In this document: piece by piece, positions 8,678 to 18,826 of the stretch
Layout of the letters: each line of letters opens with the position of its first letter
How positions within the stretch are numbered: position 1 is the stretch's first letter
From: Nitrospira sp.
GTDB taxonomy: Bacteria; Nitrospirota; Nitrospiria; Nitrospirales; Nitrospiraceae
Assembly (NCBI GenBank): GCA_024998625.1
Contig: JACOEL010000002.1
Span: forward strand, 340,548-404,547
Length of the DNA stretch: 64,000 nt
Direction: 5' to 3'
Position numbers and translations under genes: made by a program
Notes under the pieces: model-generated
Seen by the model: only the letters and a program-made list of their open reading frames with translations
What the model was told of the DNA's origin: nothing
Databases searched by the model: none

Positions 8678-11600
8678 ATGAGATCGGTACGAAGCGGGCC
8701 TAAGAAGTACAGTCAGCGAAGGTCCCGGGCGGCCTGGAAGTATGTGCTGGGGGCGATGCTCCCGACGGTCTGCATCGGGGCGTTCCACGTCGCGTCGGCG
8801 GAGCCGACCGACCTGCATGCCGCGGCGCACAACCAGCCGGCCTGGGCGGAGCAGCTCAAGGGGCAGACCATTGTCGAGGATGCCAAGGAGGGGCATGTCG
8901 AGCGGACGGCCATGATGGAGCGGCAACACCAGCGCATCATGGAGAAGATCAACGAGCAGATGGTGCATGATGCCGCGGTGCAGCGGACCGGCGGGCAGTA
9001 CAACAACGTCAACATGATGCATCAGTACGGCGCGGGTAATCAGGACATCCTCCTGATGTCCAATCCCTCCGCCGAGCCCGTGTCGATGGGAGGCGGGCGT
9101 TGCCCGGCTAGTGCGCCGGTGCGCGCGTACGACGTCTCTGCGATCAACGTCGAGATCACGCTGAATATGTGGCTCGATTTTTATCCCGGCTATATGTACG
9201 TGCTGACGGAAAATATCGACAAGGTTCGCGCGGAAGAAACGAAGAACAAAGAAGCGCGTGACGTGGAAGGGTACAACCCGGGCGGGGTGACGAACGGGTT
9301 GCAGAATCAATGGATTCAGCCGTTGGTCCTCCGCGGGAACCAGGGCGATTGCGTGAAGCTCACGCTCCGCAACCAACTGGAAGGCACTGAAGAAGTGAGC
9401 CTCAACATTCACGGCTCCAGCATGGTTATGACGGCCACGGGCCAGCCGGCCAGCACCACCAATCCGGACAGCATTGCCGGGCCGGGAAAAGCCGTGGAGA
9501 TGGAGTGGTACATTCCGCCCACGCAGCAGGAAGGCAGTCGCCAATTCCATTCCTACAGCAACGACCGTGAATTGACCGTGATGGGCCTCTTCGGCTCGTT
9601 CGTGATCGAACCCAAAGGCTCGGAGTATCTGGAGCCGCTGGGAACCGGTGATCCTCAGCCCGCCAAGAGCGGCTGGCAGGCGATCATCAAGAACGGAGCC
9701 GGTCCGGACTTTCGTGAGTTCGTGCTGTTCTATCATGAGGTCGGCGATGAAGCGTTCCGTCCTTTGAACAAAAAGGGCGACTTCATTCCGCAGCGGGATC
9801 CGTTGACCGACGTCTATCGCCCGGTGGCCCGCGCGTTGAACTACCGCAGCGAGCCGTTCGGCGTGGACAACATGCAGACCCAGCATGAATATTTCGGCTT
9901 CGAAGATGAGTCGATGGCCTACAGCGCCTACACATTCGGCGATCCGGCCACGACCATTCCACGCAGCTATCTCGGTGACCCGGCCAAGTTCCGGCTGGTG
10001 CACGGTGGATCGGAAGTGTTCCACTCCCACCATCCGCACGGGGGGTCGATCCGGTGGCCGCGCAGCCCGCGGGCGATCGATGAAATGCCGCTCTGGCATA
10101 CGGCGAAAAACGGCCCGGTGAAATATCCGGTGATCCGGACGAAGTCTGATCGTGTGGACGTGGAAGTGATCGGTCCGTCTGAGACCATGGACCTCGAAAC
10201 GGAGTGCGGGTCCGGGCTCTGTCAGCAGCTGGCCGGAGACTTTCTGTTCCATTGCCACGTGGCCCATCACTACATCGCCGGGATGTGGGGCTACTGGCGC
10301 GTGTACAACACCATTCAGCAGGGCGCGAACCACAACGATGTGATGCCGGATCTGTTGGAGTTGCCGGACCGGAAGGGCCGGATCAAGGTGGGGATCACCT
10401 CCGACGAGTTGATCGGCAAGACGGTCGATTGGTTCGGGAAGCAGTTCACGATCATCGAGAAGGGCAAGACCGATTGGAAGGCGAGCCCGGCGCTGGTGAC
10501 CTTGAAAGACTGGGTCGAGATGCAGTTCCCGCCGCAGGGCCTGCCTGGTCACAAAAAAGATGAGCGCGAGCAGACCCGGTCCTACGACGCCAGCGTGCTG
10601 AACTGGGGCTGGCAGGGCAATCGCGCCATGACCGAGCCGGAAAACACGGTACCGAATCCGCGCTATCAGTCGGCCCATCCGGGTGAGCGTCTGCCGATCG
10701 TGTTCGAGCCGTTGACCGGCAAGGTATCGTGGCCGCACTTGAAGCCGCATTTCGGTCGACGGGTGCCGTTCTCCAAAGGCCACAATCCTTCTCCGTGGCT
10801 GGAGATGATCCACTTGGAAGAGGACGGGTTGCCGAGTTCCTATCCGGCCAAGCCTGGAGAGAACGGGCGATGGAGCCTCTGTCCGGAAAATGCCGGATCG
10901 AAGAAATACAACGTGCATTTCATCCGCACGCCCATGATGTTGGCCGATAAGCAGGGCAACACGCCGGCGATTATGGATGAAGGCGGGATGATTTATGTCC
11001 TGCATGAGGAAGAAGCCGCCATTCGGAAGAACAACGACCTGAAGTTTCCGTTGGTCGTGCGGTCGAACATCTATGATTGCGTCGATTGGATGTTGACCAG
11101 CGAATGGGACGACGATGACTACTCGAATTTTCATGCGTCGAAGGTCAATACTCATTGGCATTTCCTGCAGTTCGACAATCAGTCGTCGGACGGCGTGATC
11201 ACCGGCTTCTCAAACGAACAGTCGGTGCGCCCGTTCACGATGCTGGAGAAGAAGACCGACAAGGGGTTGCCGTTGCCCTTGAACACCACCTTCACGAAGG
11301 CGGCGAAAAAGGGCGATCGAGTCATTACCGTCAAGAATGCCGCGCAGTATCATCCGGAGATCGAAATCCTGATCGGTGCGGACAATGTCGGTGGAAACGA
11401 AGTCGGCCGGATCAAGTCGATCAAGGGAAACGAGATTACCCTGGTTCGTCCCTTGAAGAACGATCATCCGGTGAAGGATATTGTCACGGTCGAGTTTGTT
11501 CGGCAGCGGTTCTGGGTCGATTCCGATGTGGGCACCGTGTTCTGGCACGACCATGCGTTGGGCCGGATTACCTGGGGCCATGGCGGGTTCGGTACGATGA

Positions 11601-13561
11601 TCGTCGAGCCGGTCGGTTCGACGTATCACAATCCCAAGACCGGGGCGCCGATTCGAAGCGGTCCGCTGGCGGACATCCGCACGGCGGAGCCGGTCGGCTA
11701 TGGGGTGAACGGAAGCTTCCGTGAACTCCTGGTCCAGTTAAACGACAGCGTGCCGCACACGATCAATATCGTGACGGCCGGTAATCCTCCGGGGCAGCCG
11801 GTCGAGGTGGCGTTGGAAGCGGGTAAGACGATTTCCTTCCCGATTCCGGACCATATCAAGATGACGCCGATGCCGTTCCTGAACGGCGGAACTCATACGA
11901 CGGGCGGCAGCCTCAACTTCCGGGCGGAGCCGATCTCCGGCCGTATGGCGGCCAATCCGGATATGTCGAAACTCTTCAGCAGCGCGGTGCACGGCGATCC
12001 GTACACGCCGATGGTACGGGCGTACCTGGGCGATACGGTCGTCTTCCGGTTGTTGCAGACCATGACCAACGAAAGCATGGTCTGGACGCTGTCCGGACAT
12101 ACCTATCTGACTGAGCGGTATGCCGGTGACGCGAACCGGAAGAACTCGATTCATGTCGGCATTGCGGAGCGATACGACTTGGTGGTGCCGCAAGCGGGCG
12201 GACCAAGACTGCAGGCGGGCGACTACATCCACTTCAACGGACGTTCGTCCAAGTTCTCGGAAGGTGCCTGGGGCATCTTGCGGGTCCTCGATAAGGATGT
12301 GTCGGATCTGCAGAAATTGCCGGCCGGGTACAGTGGCCGGAATGAAATTCCCAAGGCGCCGGCCGTGTGTCCTGCCGAGGCGCCGGTGAAGACCTTCAAC
12401 GTCGTGGCGATCGATTTCCCGTCCATGAAGTTGAATCCGAAAGCGCCGGATGCCATCGAGGTCGATTTCGAGCGGACAATTCAGATGGTCAATCCAGAAG
12501 CCAAGATCTTCATCTTGGAAGAGGATGTGTCGGCCGTGGCGTCCGGTGCGCAACCGATGCCGTTGACGTTGCGGGCGAACGTCGGTGACTGTCTGAAGGT
12601 CAAGCTGACCAACAAGATGAAGCAGGGTCGGGCGTCCTTCTCGGCGCTGGGCCTGGCCTTCGATCCGAAGGATTCGCTGGGTGCAAACGTCGGCAACAAT
12701 CCGGGCGAGCAAACGGTCGCTCCGGGTGAGAGCCGCGTCTACACCTACTACGCCGATCCGTTCATCGGGGAGACTGCGTCCCTGGTGTGGGATTGGGGCA
12801 ATGTGATGACCAATCCGCGCAACGGGTTGTACGGCGGTATCGTGATCGGCCCGAAGGGTGCCACGTATCGCGATCCGAAGACCGGTGCGGATATCTCCCT
12901 GAAGAACAGCTGGGTCGCCGATGTCATTGTGGATCGGACGATTCAGGGCTACGAGAATCGCCAGAACTATCGCGATGTGGCCCTGTTCTTCCAGGATGAA
13001 GACAACATCATCGGGACGAGCTTCATGCCCTACGTGCAGAACACGGCGGGTCTGACGGCCGTCAACTATCGCTCGGAACCGTATAAGTTCCGGGAGTCCA
13101 ACGGTTGTACGTTGGGCAAGGTCTTCCAGCCTTGCTCGGTAGATAAGCCGGAGAGCATTGCCACGCCGCTCATCGAAGCGCATGCGGGAGATCCCGTGCG
13201 CATCCATGTGTTCGGTGCGAGCAATGAGCAGAACGGCATGTTCAGTGTCGAGAAGCATGAGTGGCCGATCGAGCCATTCATGCGCGGCGCCGACCAGATC
13301 AGCGTCGTCGAGTTCTCCGCTTCGGAGAGCCTCGATGCCTTCATCCCGGCGGCCGGCGGAAGCTTCCGCCTCCCGGGTGATTACGTCTGGAGCAATCAGC
13401 GGTTGCCCTATGCCCAATCTGGGCAGTGGGGATTGATGAAGGTGTTGCCGCATGACGATCAACGGATCCTCCCGTTGAGTCAGCAGGCGCCTTCGATCAA
13501 GCGGGCGGAAGTCGAGTCTGGAACACCCACTGTCTCCAGAATGTCGAATCCGCTCCGATAG
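8678..13561 (+). CDS. Very large exported multicopper oxidase with several cupredoxin domains (MofA/MnxG-like, putative Mn or metal oxidase)
   Basis: 1627 residues with a signal peptide (about 1-41, ending ASA). The start has AGGAGG seven bases upstream; an in-frame ATG at 8654 and codons back to 8462 are rejected, because the promoter lies inside that stretch. Copper motifs: HSHHPH (449-454), then the classical type-1/trinuclear HCHVAHHYIAGM (525-536), then HWH (826-828) and HDH (957-959). The last pair are the motifs normally found in the first domain of laccases, so the order is permuted. The N-terminal (about 50-350) and C-terminal (about 1240-1600) parts look like cupredoxin domains without copper ligands, giving probably six domains. 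Known bacterial Mn oxidases such as MofA and MnxG are similarly large. Substrate assignment (Mn, Fe, Cu or another) is inference. It is likely secreted or periplasmic and sigma-54 controlled. Confidence 0.85.
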   Translation: MRSVRSGPKKYSQRRSRAAWKYVLGAMLPTVCIGAFHVASAEPTDLHAAAHNQPAWAEQLKGQTIVEDAKEGHVERTAMMERQHQRIMEKINEQMVHDAAVQRTGGQYNNVNMMHQYGAGNQDILLMSNPSAEPVSMGGGRCPASAPVRAYDVSAINVEITLNMWLDFYPGYMYVLTENIDKVRAEETKNKEARDVEGYNPGGVTNGLQNQWIQPLVLRGNQGDCVKLTLRNQLEGTEEVSLNIHGSSMVMTATGQPASTTNPDSIAGPGKAVEMEWYIPPTQQEGSRQFHSYSNDRELTVMGLFGSFVIEPKGSEYLEPLGTGDPQPAKSGWQAIIKNGAGPDFREFVLFYHEVGDEAFRPLNKKGDFIPQRDPLTDVYRPVARALNYRSEPFGVDNMQTQHEYFGFEDESMAYSAYTFGDPATTIPRSYLGDPAKFRLVHGGSEVFHSHHPHGGSIRWPRSPRAIDEMPLWHTAKNGPVKYPVIRTKSDRVDVEVIGPSETMDLETECGSGLCQQLAGDFLFHCHVAHHYIAGMWGYWRVYNTIQQGANHNDVMPDLLELPDRKGRIKVGITSDELIGKTVDWFGKQFTIIEKGKTDWKASPALVTLKDWVEMQFPPQGLPGHKKDEREQTRSYDASVLNWGWQGNRAMTEPENTVPNPRYQSAHPGERLPIVFEPLTGKVSWPHLKPHFGRRVPFSKGHNPSPWLEMIHLEEDGLPSSYPAKPGENGRWSLCPENAGSKKYNVHFIRTPMMLADKQGNTPAIMDEGGMIYVLHEEEAAIRKNNDLKFPLVVRSNIYDCVDWMLTSEWDDDDYSNFHASKVNTHWHFLQFDNQSSDGVITGFSNEQSVRPFTMLEKKTDKGLPLPLNTTFTKAAKKGDRVITVKNAAQYHPEIEILIGADNVGGNEVGRIKSIKGNEITLVRPLKNDHPVKDIVTVEFVRQRFWVDSDVGTVFWHDHALGRITWGHGGFGTMIVEPVGSTYHNPKTGAPIRSGPLADIRTAEPVGYGVNGSFRELLVQLNDSVPHTINIVTAGNPPGQPVEVALEAGKTISFPIPDHIKMTPMPFLNGGTHTTGGSLNFRAEPISGRMAANPDMSKLFSSAVHGDPYTPMVRAYLGDTVVFRLLQTMTNESMVWTLSGHTYLTERYAGDANRKNSIHVGIAERYDLVVPQAGGPRLQAGDYIHFNGRSSKFSEGAWGILRVLDKDVSDLQKLPAGYSGRNEIPKAPAVCPAEAPVKTFNVVAIDFPSMKLNPKAPDAIEVDFERTIQMVNPEAKIFILEEDVSAVASGAQPMPLTLRANVGDCLKVKLTNKMKQGRASFSALGLAFDPKDSLGANVGNNPGEQTVAPGESRVYTYYADPFIGETASLVWDWGNVMTNPRNGLYGGIVIGPKGATYRDPKTGADISLKNSWVADVIVDRTIQGYENRQNYRDVALFFQDEDNIIGTSFMPYVQNTAGLTAVNYRSEPYKFRESNGCTLGKVFQPCSVDKPESIATPLIEAHAGDPVRIHVFGASNEQNGMFSVEKHEWPIEPFMRGADQISVVEFSASESLDAFIPAAGGSFRLPGDYVWSNQRLPYAQSGQWGLMKVLPHDDQRILPLSQQAPSIKRAEVESGTPTVSRMSNPLR

Positions 13562-13630
13562 AGGTGAGGGGGCGGCGCAGCCCTGTATAAGTGCCGCCAC
13601 ATGGATGCAGTGCCGGTCCTAATCACCAAG

Positions 13631-13662
13631 ACTGCGGGAGAGCCCAGGTGCTCTCCCGCAGT
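13631..13662. terminator. Strong hairpin after the multicopper oxidase gene
   Basis: A perfect 13-bp stem (ACTGCGGGAGAGC with its complement) and a 6-base loop, placed 70 bases after the oxidase stop and about 100 bases before the stop of the convergent thiol-protein gene. There is no T-run on either strand, so intrinsic termination is likely but not certain; it could serve both directions. Confidence 0.55.
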
Positions 13663-13758
13663 TGCGTGTAGGGCTTGAACGGTAGAATGTTTCCCTCTGC
13701 CTGCGGTCGATCTCTCTCTGCCCGTCACATGTCAGGCAAACCGGCAGGGCGCGTGGAA

Positions 13759-14520
13759 TCACTGCTTACGCTTGTGAGCGACCAATTCCTGGAGTGTCTT
13801 CAGATCCAAGGCACCCGGTACGAGATCGTTGCCGACGATGAAGGCCGGTGTGCCGGTGATGCCGAGGGTCTTGGCGAGGGCACGGTTGCGATCGATGATC
13901 GGTTGCCAGTCCGGTCGTGTGATGTCCTGATCAAGTCGATTCACGTCTAGCCCGGCCTCCTCTGCGATGCGGAAGAGATGCTCTTTGGTGAGATCGTCTT
14001 TCGCCGCCAACAGGCCTTCATGAAATGCCCGGTGTTTGCCCTGCAGGTTCGCGGCGAGTGCCGCCTTGGTCGCCAATTCTGATGTCTCTCCAAGAATCGG
14101 AAAGTCTTTGTACACAACACGCACTCGGGCGTCGCTCTGTTGCAGTTGGGTCAGGGCCGAGGCAGCTTTTTTACAATACCCGCAGCGATAGTCGAAGAAC
14201 TCTACGACGGTCACATCCCCGGCTGGATTTCCGCTTGCCGGGGAGCCCGGATCGTTGAGCAGTTCTGGCTGATGTGTCGCGAGGGCGGCCTTCTGCCGTT
14301 CTTGCTCCTCCGCCACCCGTTTGTTTTCCAGCGACTGCAATGATTGCTCGATGACTTCAGGATGGGTTCGAATGTACTGCTCTATCATCTGCTCAAGGGC
14401 TTGCCTGGTGACCGGCTCGCCGGTCGGTTCGGCTGCCCGGACCTCGAGAGACGGGTGGAGCGCGTACCCGGTGACTGCGAAGACGAGGGAAAGGAGAAGG
14501 CGGTCGCTGCCCGGTTTCAT
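13759..14520 (-). CDS. DsbA-family thiol:disulfide protein (Com1/ScsC-like)
   Basis: 253 residues with a signal peptide, an N-terminal helical segment (about 35-80) of the kind used for oligomerisation in ScsC/DsbG-like proteins, and a thioredoxin fold with the active site Cys113-Gly-Tyr-Cys116 in FFDYRCGYC. The cis-proline loop is GITGTPAF. It would form or isomerise disulfides in the periplasm. The start has GGAGG just upstream on the minus strand; 22 further in-frame codons upstream are not needed. It converges on the multicopper oxidase gene, so a role in maturing that cysteine-containing exported enzyme is possible but unproven. Confidence 0.88.
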   Translation of the reverse strand: MKPGSDRLLLSLVFAVTGYALHPSLEVRAAEPTGEPVTRQALEQMIEQYIRTHPEVIEQSLQSLENKRVAEEQERQKAALATHQPELLNDPGSPASGNPAGDVTVVEFFDYRCGYCKKAASALTQLQQSDARVRVVYKDFPILGETSELATKAALAANLQGKHRAFHEGLLAAKDDLTKEHLFRIAEEAGLDVNRLDQDITRPDWQPIIDRNRALAKTLGITGTPAFIVGNDLVPGALDLKTLQELVAHKRKQ

Positions 14521-14669
14521 TCGGCCTCCGTTTCGGATGAGGGTGAAGGTGTGTCGCTCGATGCGAGAACGCGCGGCATTATACAAGAATCCTCCATAAG
14601 AGAAACCGGAGGAACGCGTTGTCTGATTCTCGGGCGTCGCAGGGCGGGAGTCGCAGTGGTCGGATCCGG

Positions 14670-14963
14670 TCAGTTGGCCGGATCGATCGGCAGTTTAGTG
14701 ATCTTGATCAGCCGGTTCTCTTCATCCAGTTCAAAGCTCACATGGTCGCCGATGCTGAGGCCCTGCAGGAGACGACGGTTGATGACCGGGAGGGCTTGTG
14801 ATTCCCCGGATGGCATTCGGATGGTGAGGGTCAGGGCGTCCTGATCGATCGAGAGAATCGTGCCGCCCAGTAGGGCGGCCTCCGTCGGCGGAGCGGCGGT
14901 GAAACCGGAAATGGCCGGAGAACTGAGGAGCAGCAGGACTATGGTCAGGATGTGCAGACCCAT
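14670..14963 (-). CDS. Small exported protein of unknown function
   Basis: 97 residues. A signal peptide (about 1-23) is followed by a compact beta-rich chain: GGTILSIDQDALTLTIRMPSG and GDHVSFELDEENRLIKI look like short strands of an OB- or SH3-like barrel. Proteins with this 'effect of a cofactor on ionic species' pattern are common as small periplasmic proteins. The ribosome site is weak. It lies 149 bases upstream of the DsbA-like gene on the same strand, so co-transcription is possible. No cysteine or metal motif was seen. Confidence 0.6.
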   Translation of the reverse strand: MGLHILTIVLLLLSSPAISGFTAAPPTEAALLGGTILSIDQDALTLTIRMPSGESQALPVINRRLLQGLSIGDHVSFELDEENRLIKITKLPIDPAN

Positions 14964-15171
14964 CCCCTATGATAGCCGATGCCAATGCCTGTGCGGAACT
15001 AGCACTCTTCCCTGGAGTGCATGGACAGAAGACCTAGCCCTCTTCGACGGACTGCAAATTCACCTGCGTCGGCCTTACGGGCGAGAAATCCCGGCGGGGG
15101 ATACTGAGGATTTTACGGTTGCGCTGAACTCATGCTCGCTCTATCTTGAAGCGGAGAGGAAAAGGTCAAGA

Positions 15172-16377
15172 ATGTCAGAAGCCGGAGCAGCTGCAGTCCT
15201 CACCCTCAACGCCGGATCCTCCAGTGTGAAGTGGGCCTTGTTTCGTATTGGGGCAGTGCCGGTTCGGACGGCAGCGGGACAGATCGAGCGGATCGGGCTT
15301 CCGGATGGCATCGTCACCGTCACCGATGTTGCGACCGGACAGCGTGAGCGGCGGACTGTTCCCGTGACGAGCCATGCTGCTTCCCTCCGGTTGCTCATCG
15401 ACCAACTCGCGCAGAGCGGGAAGGGATTGTCCGTTCAGGCGATCGGTCATCGAGTCGTGCACGGAGGCAGCCGTTACGCAGACCCCCAGGTGATCTCCAC
15501 TGAGGTGATGGATGAGTTGCGGCGGCTGAGCCCCTACGATCCGGAACATCTTCCCGCCGAATTGACGTTCATCGAAGCATTCGGCATCGAATATCCGCAG
15601 GTGCCGCAGGTGGCCTGCTTTGATACCGGGTTCCATCAACATCTACCGCCGGTGGCGCGTCTCCTGGCGCTCCCTCGCCGGTATGAAAAACTGGGCATCC
15701 GGCGATATGGGTTTCATGGCCTCTCGTATGCGTTTCTGATGGAGGAATTGGAACGGGTGGCCGGTCGTGACGCCGCGTGCGGCAAGGTGATTCTCGCCCA
15801 TCTGGGAAATGGGGCCAGCCTGGCTGCGGTGCGGGACGGCGTCAGTATCGATACGAGCATGGGTTTTACTCCGGCTTCCGGTTTACCGATGAGCACCAGG
15901 TCCGGCGATCTGGACCCTGGCCTGGTTTCCTACCTGGTTAGGACCGAAGGCATGACGGCGGAGCAGTTTCACCACATGGTGAATGCGCAATCCGGTTTGC
16001 TGGGGCTGTCGGAGATCAGTCCGGACCTTCGCGACCTGTTGGCGCAGGAGGGCCGCGATGCCCGCGCCGCTGAGGCAGTGGCCCTGTTCTGCTACCAGGG
16101 GAAAAAGTGGATCGGAGCCTATGCGGCGGCGCTGGGTGGCGTGGAGCAGCTCGTGTTCAGCGGAGGCATCGGCGAACATTCTCCCATCGTGCGGGCCCGT
16201 ATGTGTGAAGGCCTGGATTTTCTCGGCCTCCATCTGGATCCGAACCTGAACGAGGCCAATGCCGCCGTGATTTCCAGCCCCGCGAGTCGGGTGACCGTGC
16301 GGGTGATCCGTACCGACGAAGAAAGTCAGATTGCACAATCGGTCTGCCGGTTGCTGGCATTGACTGCGGGCCGTTGA
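15172..16377 (+). CDS. ackA: Acetate kinase
   Basis: 401 residues, the usual length. It interconverts acetyl phosphate + ADP and acetate + ATP. Family motifs are intact: NAGSSSVK near the N-terminus (phosphate binding), GHRVVHGG, HLGNGAS, DTSMGFTPASGL with the TRSGDLDPG that follows, and FSGGIGEHS near the C-terminus. The ATG is preceded by a purine-rich AAAGGTC; an upstream in-frame start at 14860 is rejected because it would add a non-homologous extension. The phosphoketolase gene starts 73 bases downstream, and its product acetyl phosphate is this enzyme's substrate, so the two form a functional pair. Confidence 0.96.
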   Translation: MSEAGAAAVLTLNAGSSSVKWALFRIGAVPVRTAAGQIERIGLPDGIVTVTDVATGQRERRTVPVTSHAASLRLLIDQLAQSGKGLSVQAIGHRVVHGGSRYADPQVISTEVMDELRRLSPYDPEHLPAELTFIEAFGIEYPQVPQVACFDTGFHQHLPPVARLLALPRRYEKLGIRRYGFHGLSYAFLMEELERVAGRDAACGKVILAHLGNGASLAAVRDGVSIDTSMGFTPASGLPMSTRSGDLDPGLVSYLVRTEGMTAEQFHHMVNAQSGLLGLSEISPDLRDLLAQEGRDARAAEAVALFCYQGKKWIGAYAAALGGVEQLVFSGGIGEHSPIVRARMCEGLDFLGLHLDPNLNEANAAVISSPASRVTVRVIRTDEESQIAQSVCRLLALTAGR

Positions 16378-16450
16378 CAATGCAGGACGGCCGGCCACGC
16401 CGGTCGTGGGCGATTGGTGACGGACAGTCCAAATCCGAGAAAGGGAACCC

Positions 16451-18826
16451 ATGAATCAGACGACCCAGGCGAATCGGCCGCTGAGCCAGGAGACAGTGCA
16501 ACGGATTGATGCCTACTGGCGAGCGGCAAACTATCTTTCCGTCGGACAGATTTATTTGTTCGACAATCCGCTGCTGAAGCAGCCGTTGAAACGGGAGCAT
16601 ATCAAGCCGCGCCTGCTCGGCCATTGGGGGACGACGCCGGGGTTGAATTTTATCTATGCCCATCTCAACCGCATCATCAAAGCCCAGGATCTTCCCGTGC
16701 TGTATATCGCGGGTCCCGGACACGGCGGTCCCGGCCTGGTTGCGAACGTGTACCTCGAAGGCACGTACAGCGAGGTCTATCCGAACATCTCGCAGGACGA
16801 AGCAGGCTTACAGCGCCTGTTCAAACAGTTTTCTTTTCCCGGAGGTATTCCGAGCCATGTCGCGCCGGAAACGCCCGGCTCTATCCACGAGGGCGGTGAG
16901 TTGGGCTATTCCCTGGCCCACGCCTATGGAGCGGCCTTCGACCATCCTGAGTTGCTGGTGGCTTGTGTGATCGGAGACGGCGAAGCCGAAACCGGTCCCC
17001 TTGCGGGGAGTTGGCATGGGAACAAGTTCTTGAATCCCGTGCGGGACGGGGCGGTGCTGCCGATTCTGCATTTGAACGGGTACAAAATCGCCGGCCCGAC
17101 GGTGCTGGCACGTATGCCGCCGGACGAGCTCGAATCCCTGTTGGTCGGGTATGGTCATCAGCCGTTTTTCGTCGAAGGTGATGATCCGGCGACGATGCAT
17201 CAGCTGATGGCGTCCACGCTGGACGAAATCGTCGCGACGATCCGGCGCATTCAACAGGAGGCCCGGTCCAAGGGATTTACCGGCCGGCCGCGCTGGCCCA
17301 TGATCGTCTTGCGAACCCCAAAGGGCTGGACCGGGCCGAAGGAAGTGGATGGCAAACCGACGGAGGGCACGTTCCGTTCCCATCAGGTGCCGATGGGCGA
17401 GATGGACAAGCCCGGCCATGTCGAGTTGCTGGAAGCCTGGCTGAAGAGTTACCGGCCGGAGGAGTTGTTCGATGAAGCGGGAAGGTTGATGCCGGAGCTG
17501 GCCGAACTGGCGCCGACCGGGGAGCGACGCATGGGGGCCATTGCCTGCGCGAACGGGGGCGGCCTTCTCCGCGACCTTCAGATGCCGGACTTCCGACAGT
17601 ACGCGGTGCCGGTGGTGAAACCCGGCGTCGAGGATGCCGAGGCGACGCGGGTGCAGGGATTGTTCCTGCGCGATGTCCTGAAGATGAATCCCCACAACTT
17701 TCGGCTGTTCGGGCCGGATGAGACGGCATCCAACCGTTGGGGCGGAGTGTTTGAAGTAACCGATCGCTGCTCGACCGAGCAGATCCTCCCCACCGACGAA
17801 CATGTGGCGCATGACGGGCGTGTCATGGAGATCCTGAGCGAACACCTGTGCCAAGGGTGGCTCGAAGGATACCTGCTGACGGGACGGCATGGGTTCCTGA
17901 ATTGTTATGAAGCGTTCATTCACATCGTCGATTCCATGTTCAATCAGCACGCGAAGTGGCTCAAGACCTCGCGCGAGATTCCCTGGCGGCGGCCGATCGC
18001 CTCGCTCAATTATCTGCTGACGTCGCATGTGTGGCGTCAGGACCACAATGGTTTCAGCCATCAGGATCCCGGCTTCATCGACCATGTGGTGAATAAGAAT
18101 GCGCAGGTGATCCGTGTCTATCTGCCGCCTGATGCGAACACGCTCCTGTCGGTCACGGACCACTGTTTGCACAGTCGTGACTACGTGAACGTGGTGGTGG
18201 CGGGAAAACAGCCGGCTCCGCAATGGCTGGATATGGACGCCGCCGTGCTGCACTGCACCGCCGGGATCGGGATTTGGGAATGGGCGAGCAACGACCGCGG
18301 TAGCGAGCCCGACGTCGTGATGGCCTGTTGCGGCGATGTGCCGACGATGGAGACGCTGGCGGCGGTGGAGATCTTACGCATCGCCCAGCCCGACTTAAAG
18401 GTGCGCGTGGTCAATGTGGTCGATCTCATGAAGTTGCAGCCTGCGAGCGAACATCCGCACGGGATGTCCGACAAGGAATTCGATGCGTTGTTCACGACCG
18501 ACAAACCGATCATTTTCGCCTTCCACGGGTATCCGTGGCTGATCCACCGGCTCACCTACCGCCGGACCAACCATGACAACCTGCATGTACGTGGCTACAA
18601 GGAGGAAGGCACGACCACCACGCCGTTCGACATGGTGGTGTTGAACGATCTGGACCGGTTCCACCTGGTATCCGATGTGGTGGACCGCGTGCCGCAGCTC
18701 GGGGCGCGTGCCGCCTATCTCAAACAGGAGATGCGCGACAAACGCATGTTGCACAAGCAGTACATCGAGACCTATGGAACCGATATGCCGGAGATCAGAA
18801 ACTGGAAGTGGAGCGGGAAGCGCTAG
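16451..18826 (+). CDS. xfp: Xylulose-5-phosphate/fructose-6-phosphate phosphoketolase
   Basis: 791 residues, full family length. This thiamine diphosphate enzyme splits xylulose 5-phosphate or fructose 6-phosphate with phosphate into acetyl phosphate and a shorter sugar phosphate. Visible motifs: GPGHGGPG near residue 85-100, the thiamine diphosphate/metal segment [19 protein letters not shown] near 175-195, and the C-terminal conserved [11 protein letters not shown]. With acetate kinase just upstream it forms a short route from pentose or hexose phosphates to acetate and ATP, or in reverse from acetate to acetyl phosphate. No regulator is adjacent. Substrate preference between the two sugars cannot be read from sequence here. 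Confidence 0.96.
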   Translation: MNQTTQANRPLSQETVQRIDAYWRAANYLSVGQIYLFDNPLLKQPLKREHIKPRLLGHWGTTPGLNFIYAHLNRIIKAQDLPVLYIAGPGHGGPGLVANVYLEGTYSEVYPNISQDEAGLQRLFKQFSFPGGIPSHVAPETPGSIHEGGELGYSLAHAYGAAFDHPELLVACVIGDGEAETGPLAGSWHGNKFLNPVRDGAVLPILHLNGYKIAGPTVLARMPPDELESLLVGYGHQPFFVEGDDPATMHQLMASTLDEIVATIRRIQQEARSKGFTGRPRWPMIVLRTPKGWTGPKEVDGKPTEGTFRSHQVPMGEMDKPGHVELLEAWLKSYRPEELFDEAGRLMPELAELAPTGERRMGAIACANGGGLLRDLQMPDFRQYAVPVVKPGVEDAEATRVQGLFLRDVLKMNPHNFRLFGPDETASNRWGGVFEVTDRCSTEQILPTDEHVAHDGRVMEILSEHLCQGWLEGYLLTGRHGFLNCYEAFIHIVDSMFNQHAKWLKTSREIPWRRPIASLNYLLTSHVWRQDHNGFSHQDPGFIDHVVNKNAQVIRVYLPPDANTLLSVTDHCLHSRDYVNVVVAGKQPAPQWLDMDAAVLHCTAGIGIWEWASNDRGSEPDVVMACCGDVPTMETLAAVEILRIAQPDLKVRVVNVVDLMKLQPASEHPHGMSDKEFDALFTTDKPIIFAFHGYPWLIHRLTYRRTNHDNLHVRGYKEEGTTTTPFDMVVLNDLDRFHLVSDVVDRVPQLGARAAYLKQEMRDKRMLHKQYIETYGTDMPEIRNWKWSGKR

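Noticed and set aside
8675..11161. A very long minus-strand open frame inside the multicopper oxidase gene (and another at 11738-13600).
   Set aside because: Both are antisense shadows created by GC-rich codon bias; they have no ribosome site and Arg/His-rich, unlikely protein sequences.
14860..15171. Extended N-terminus for acetate kinase.
   Set aside because: The added residues have no family match, and the region overlaps the divergent small gene's start; length from 15172 is normal.
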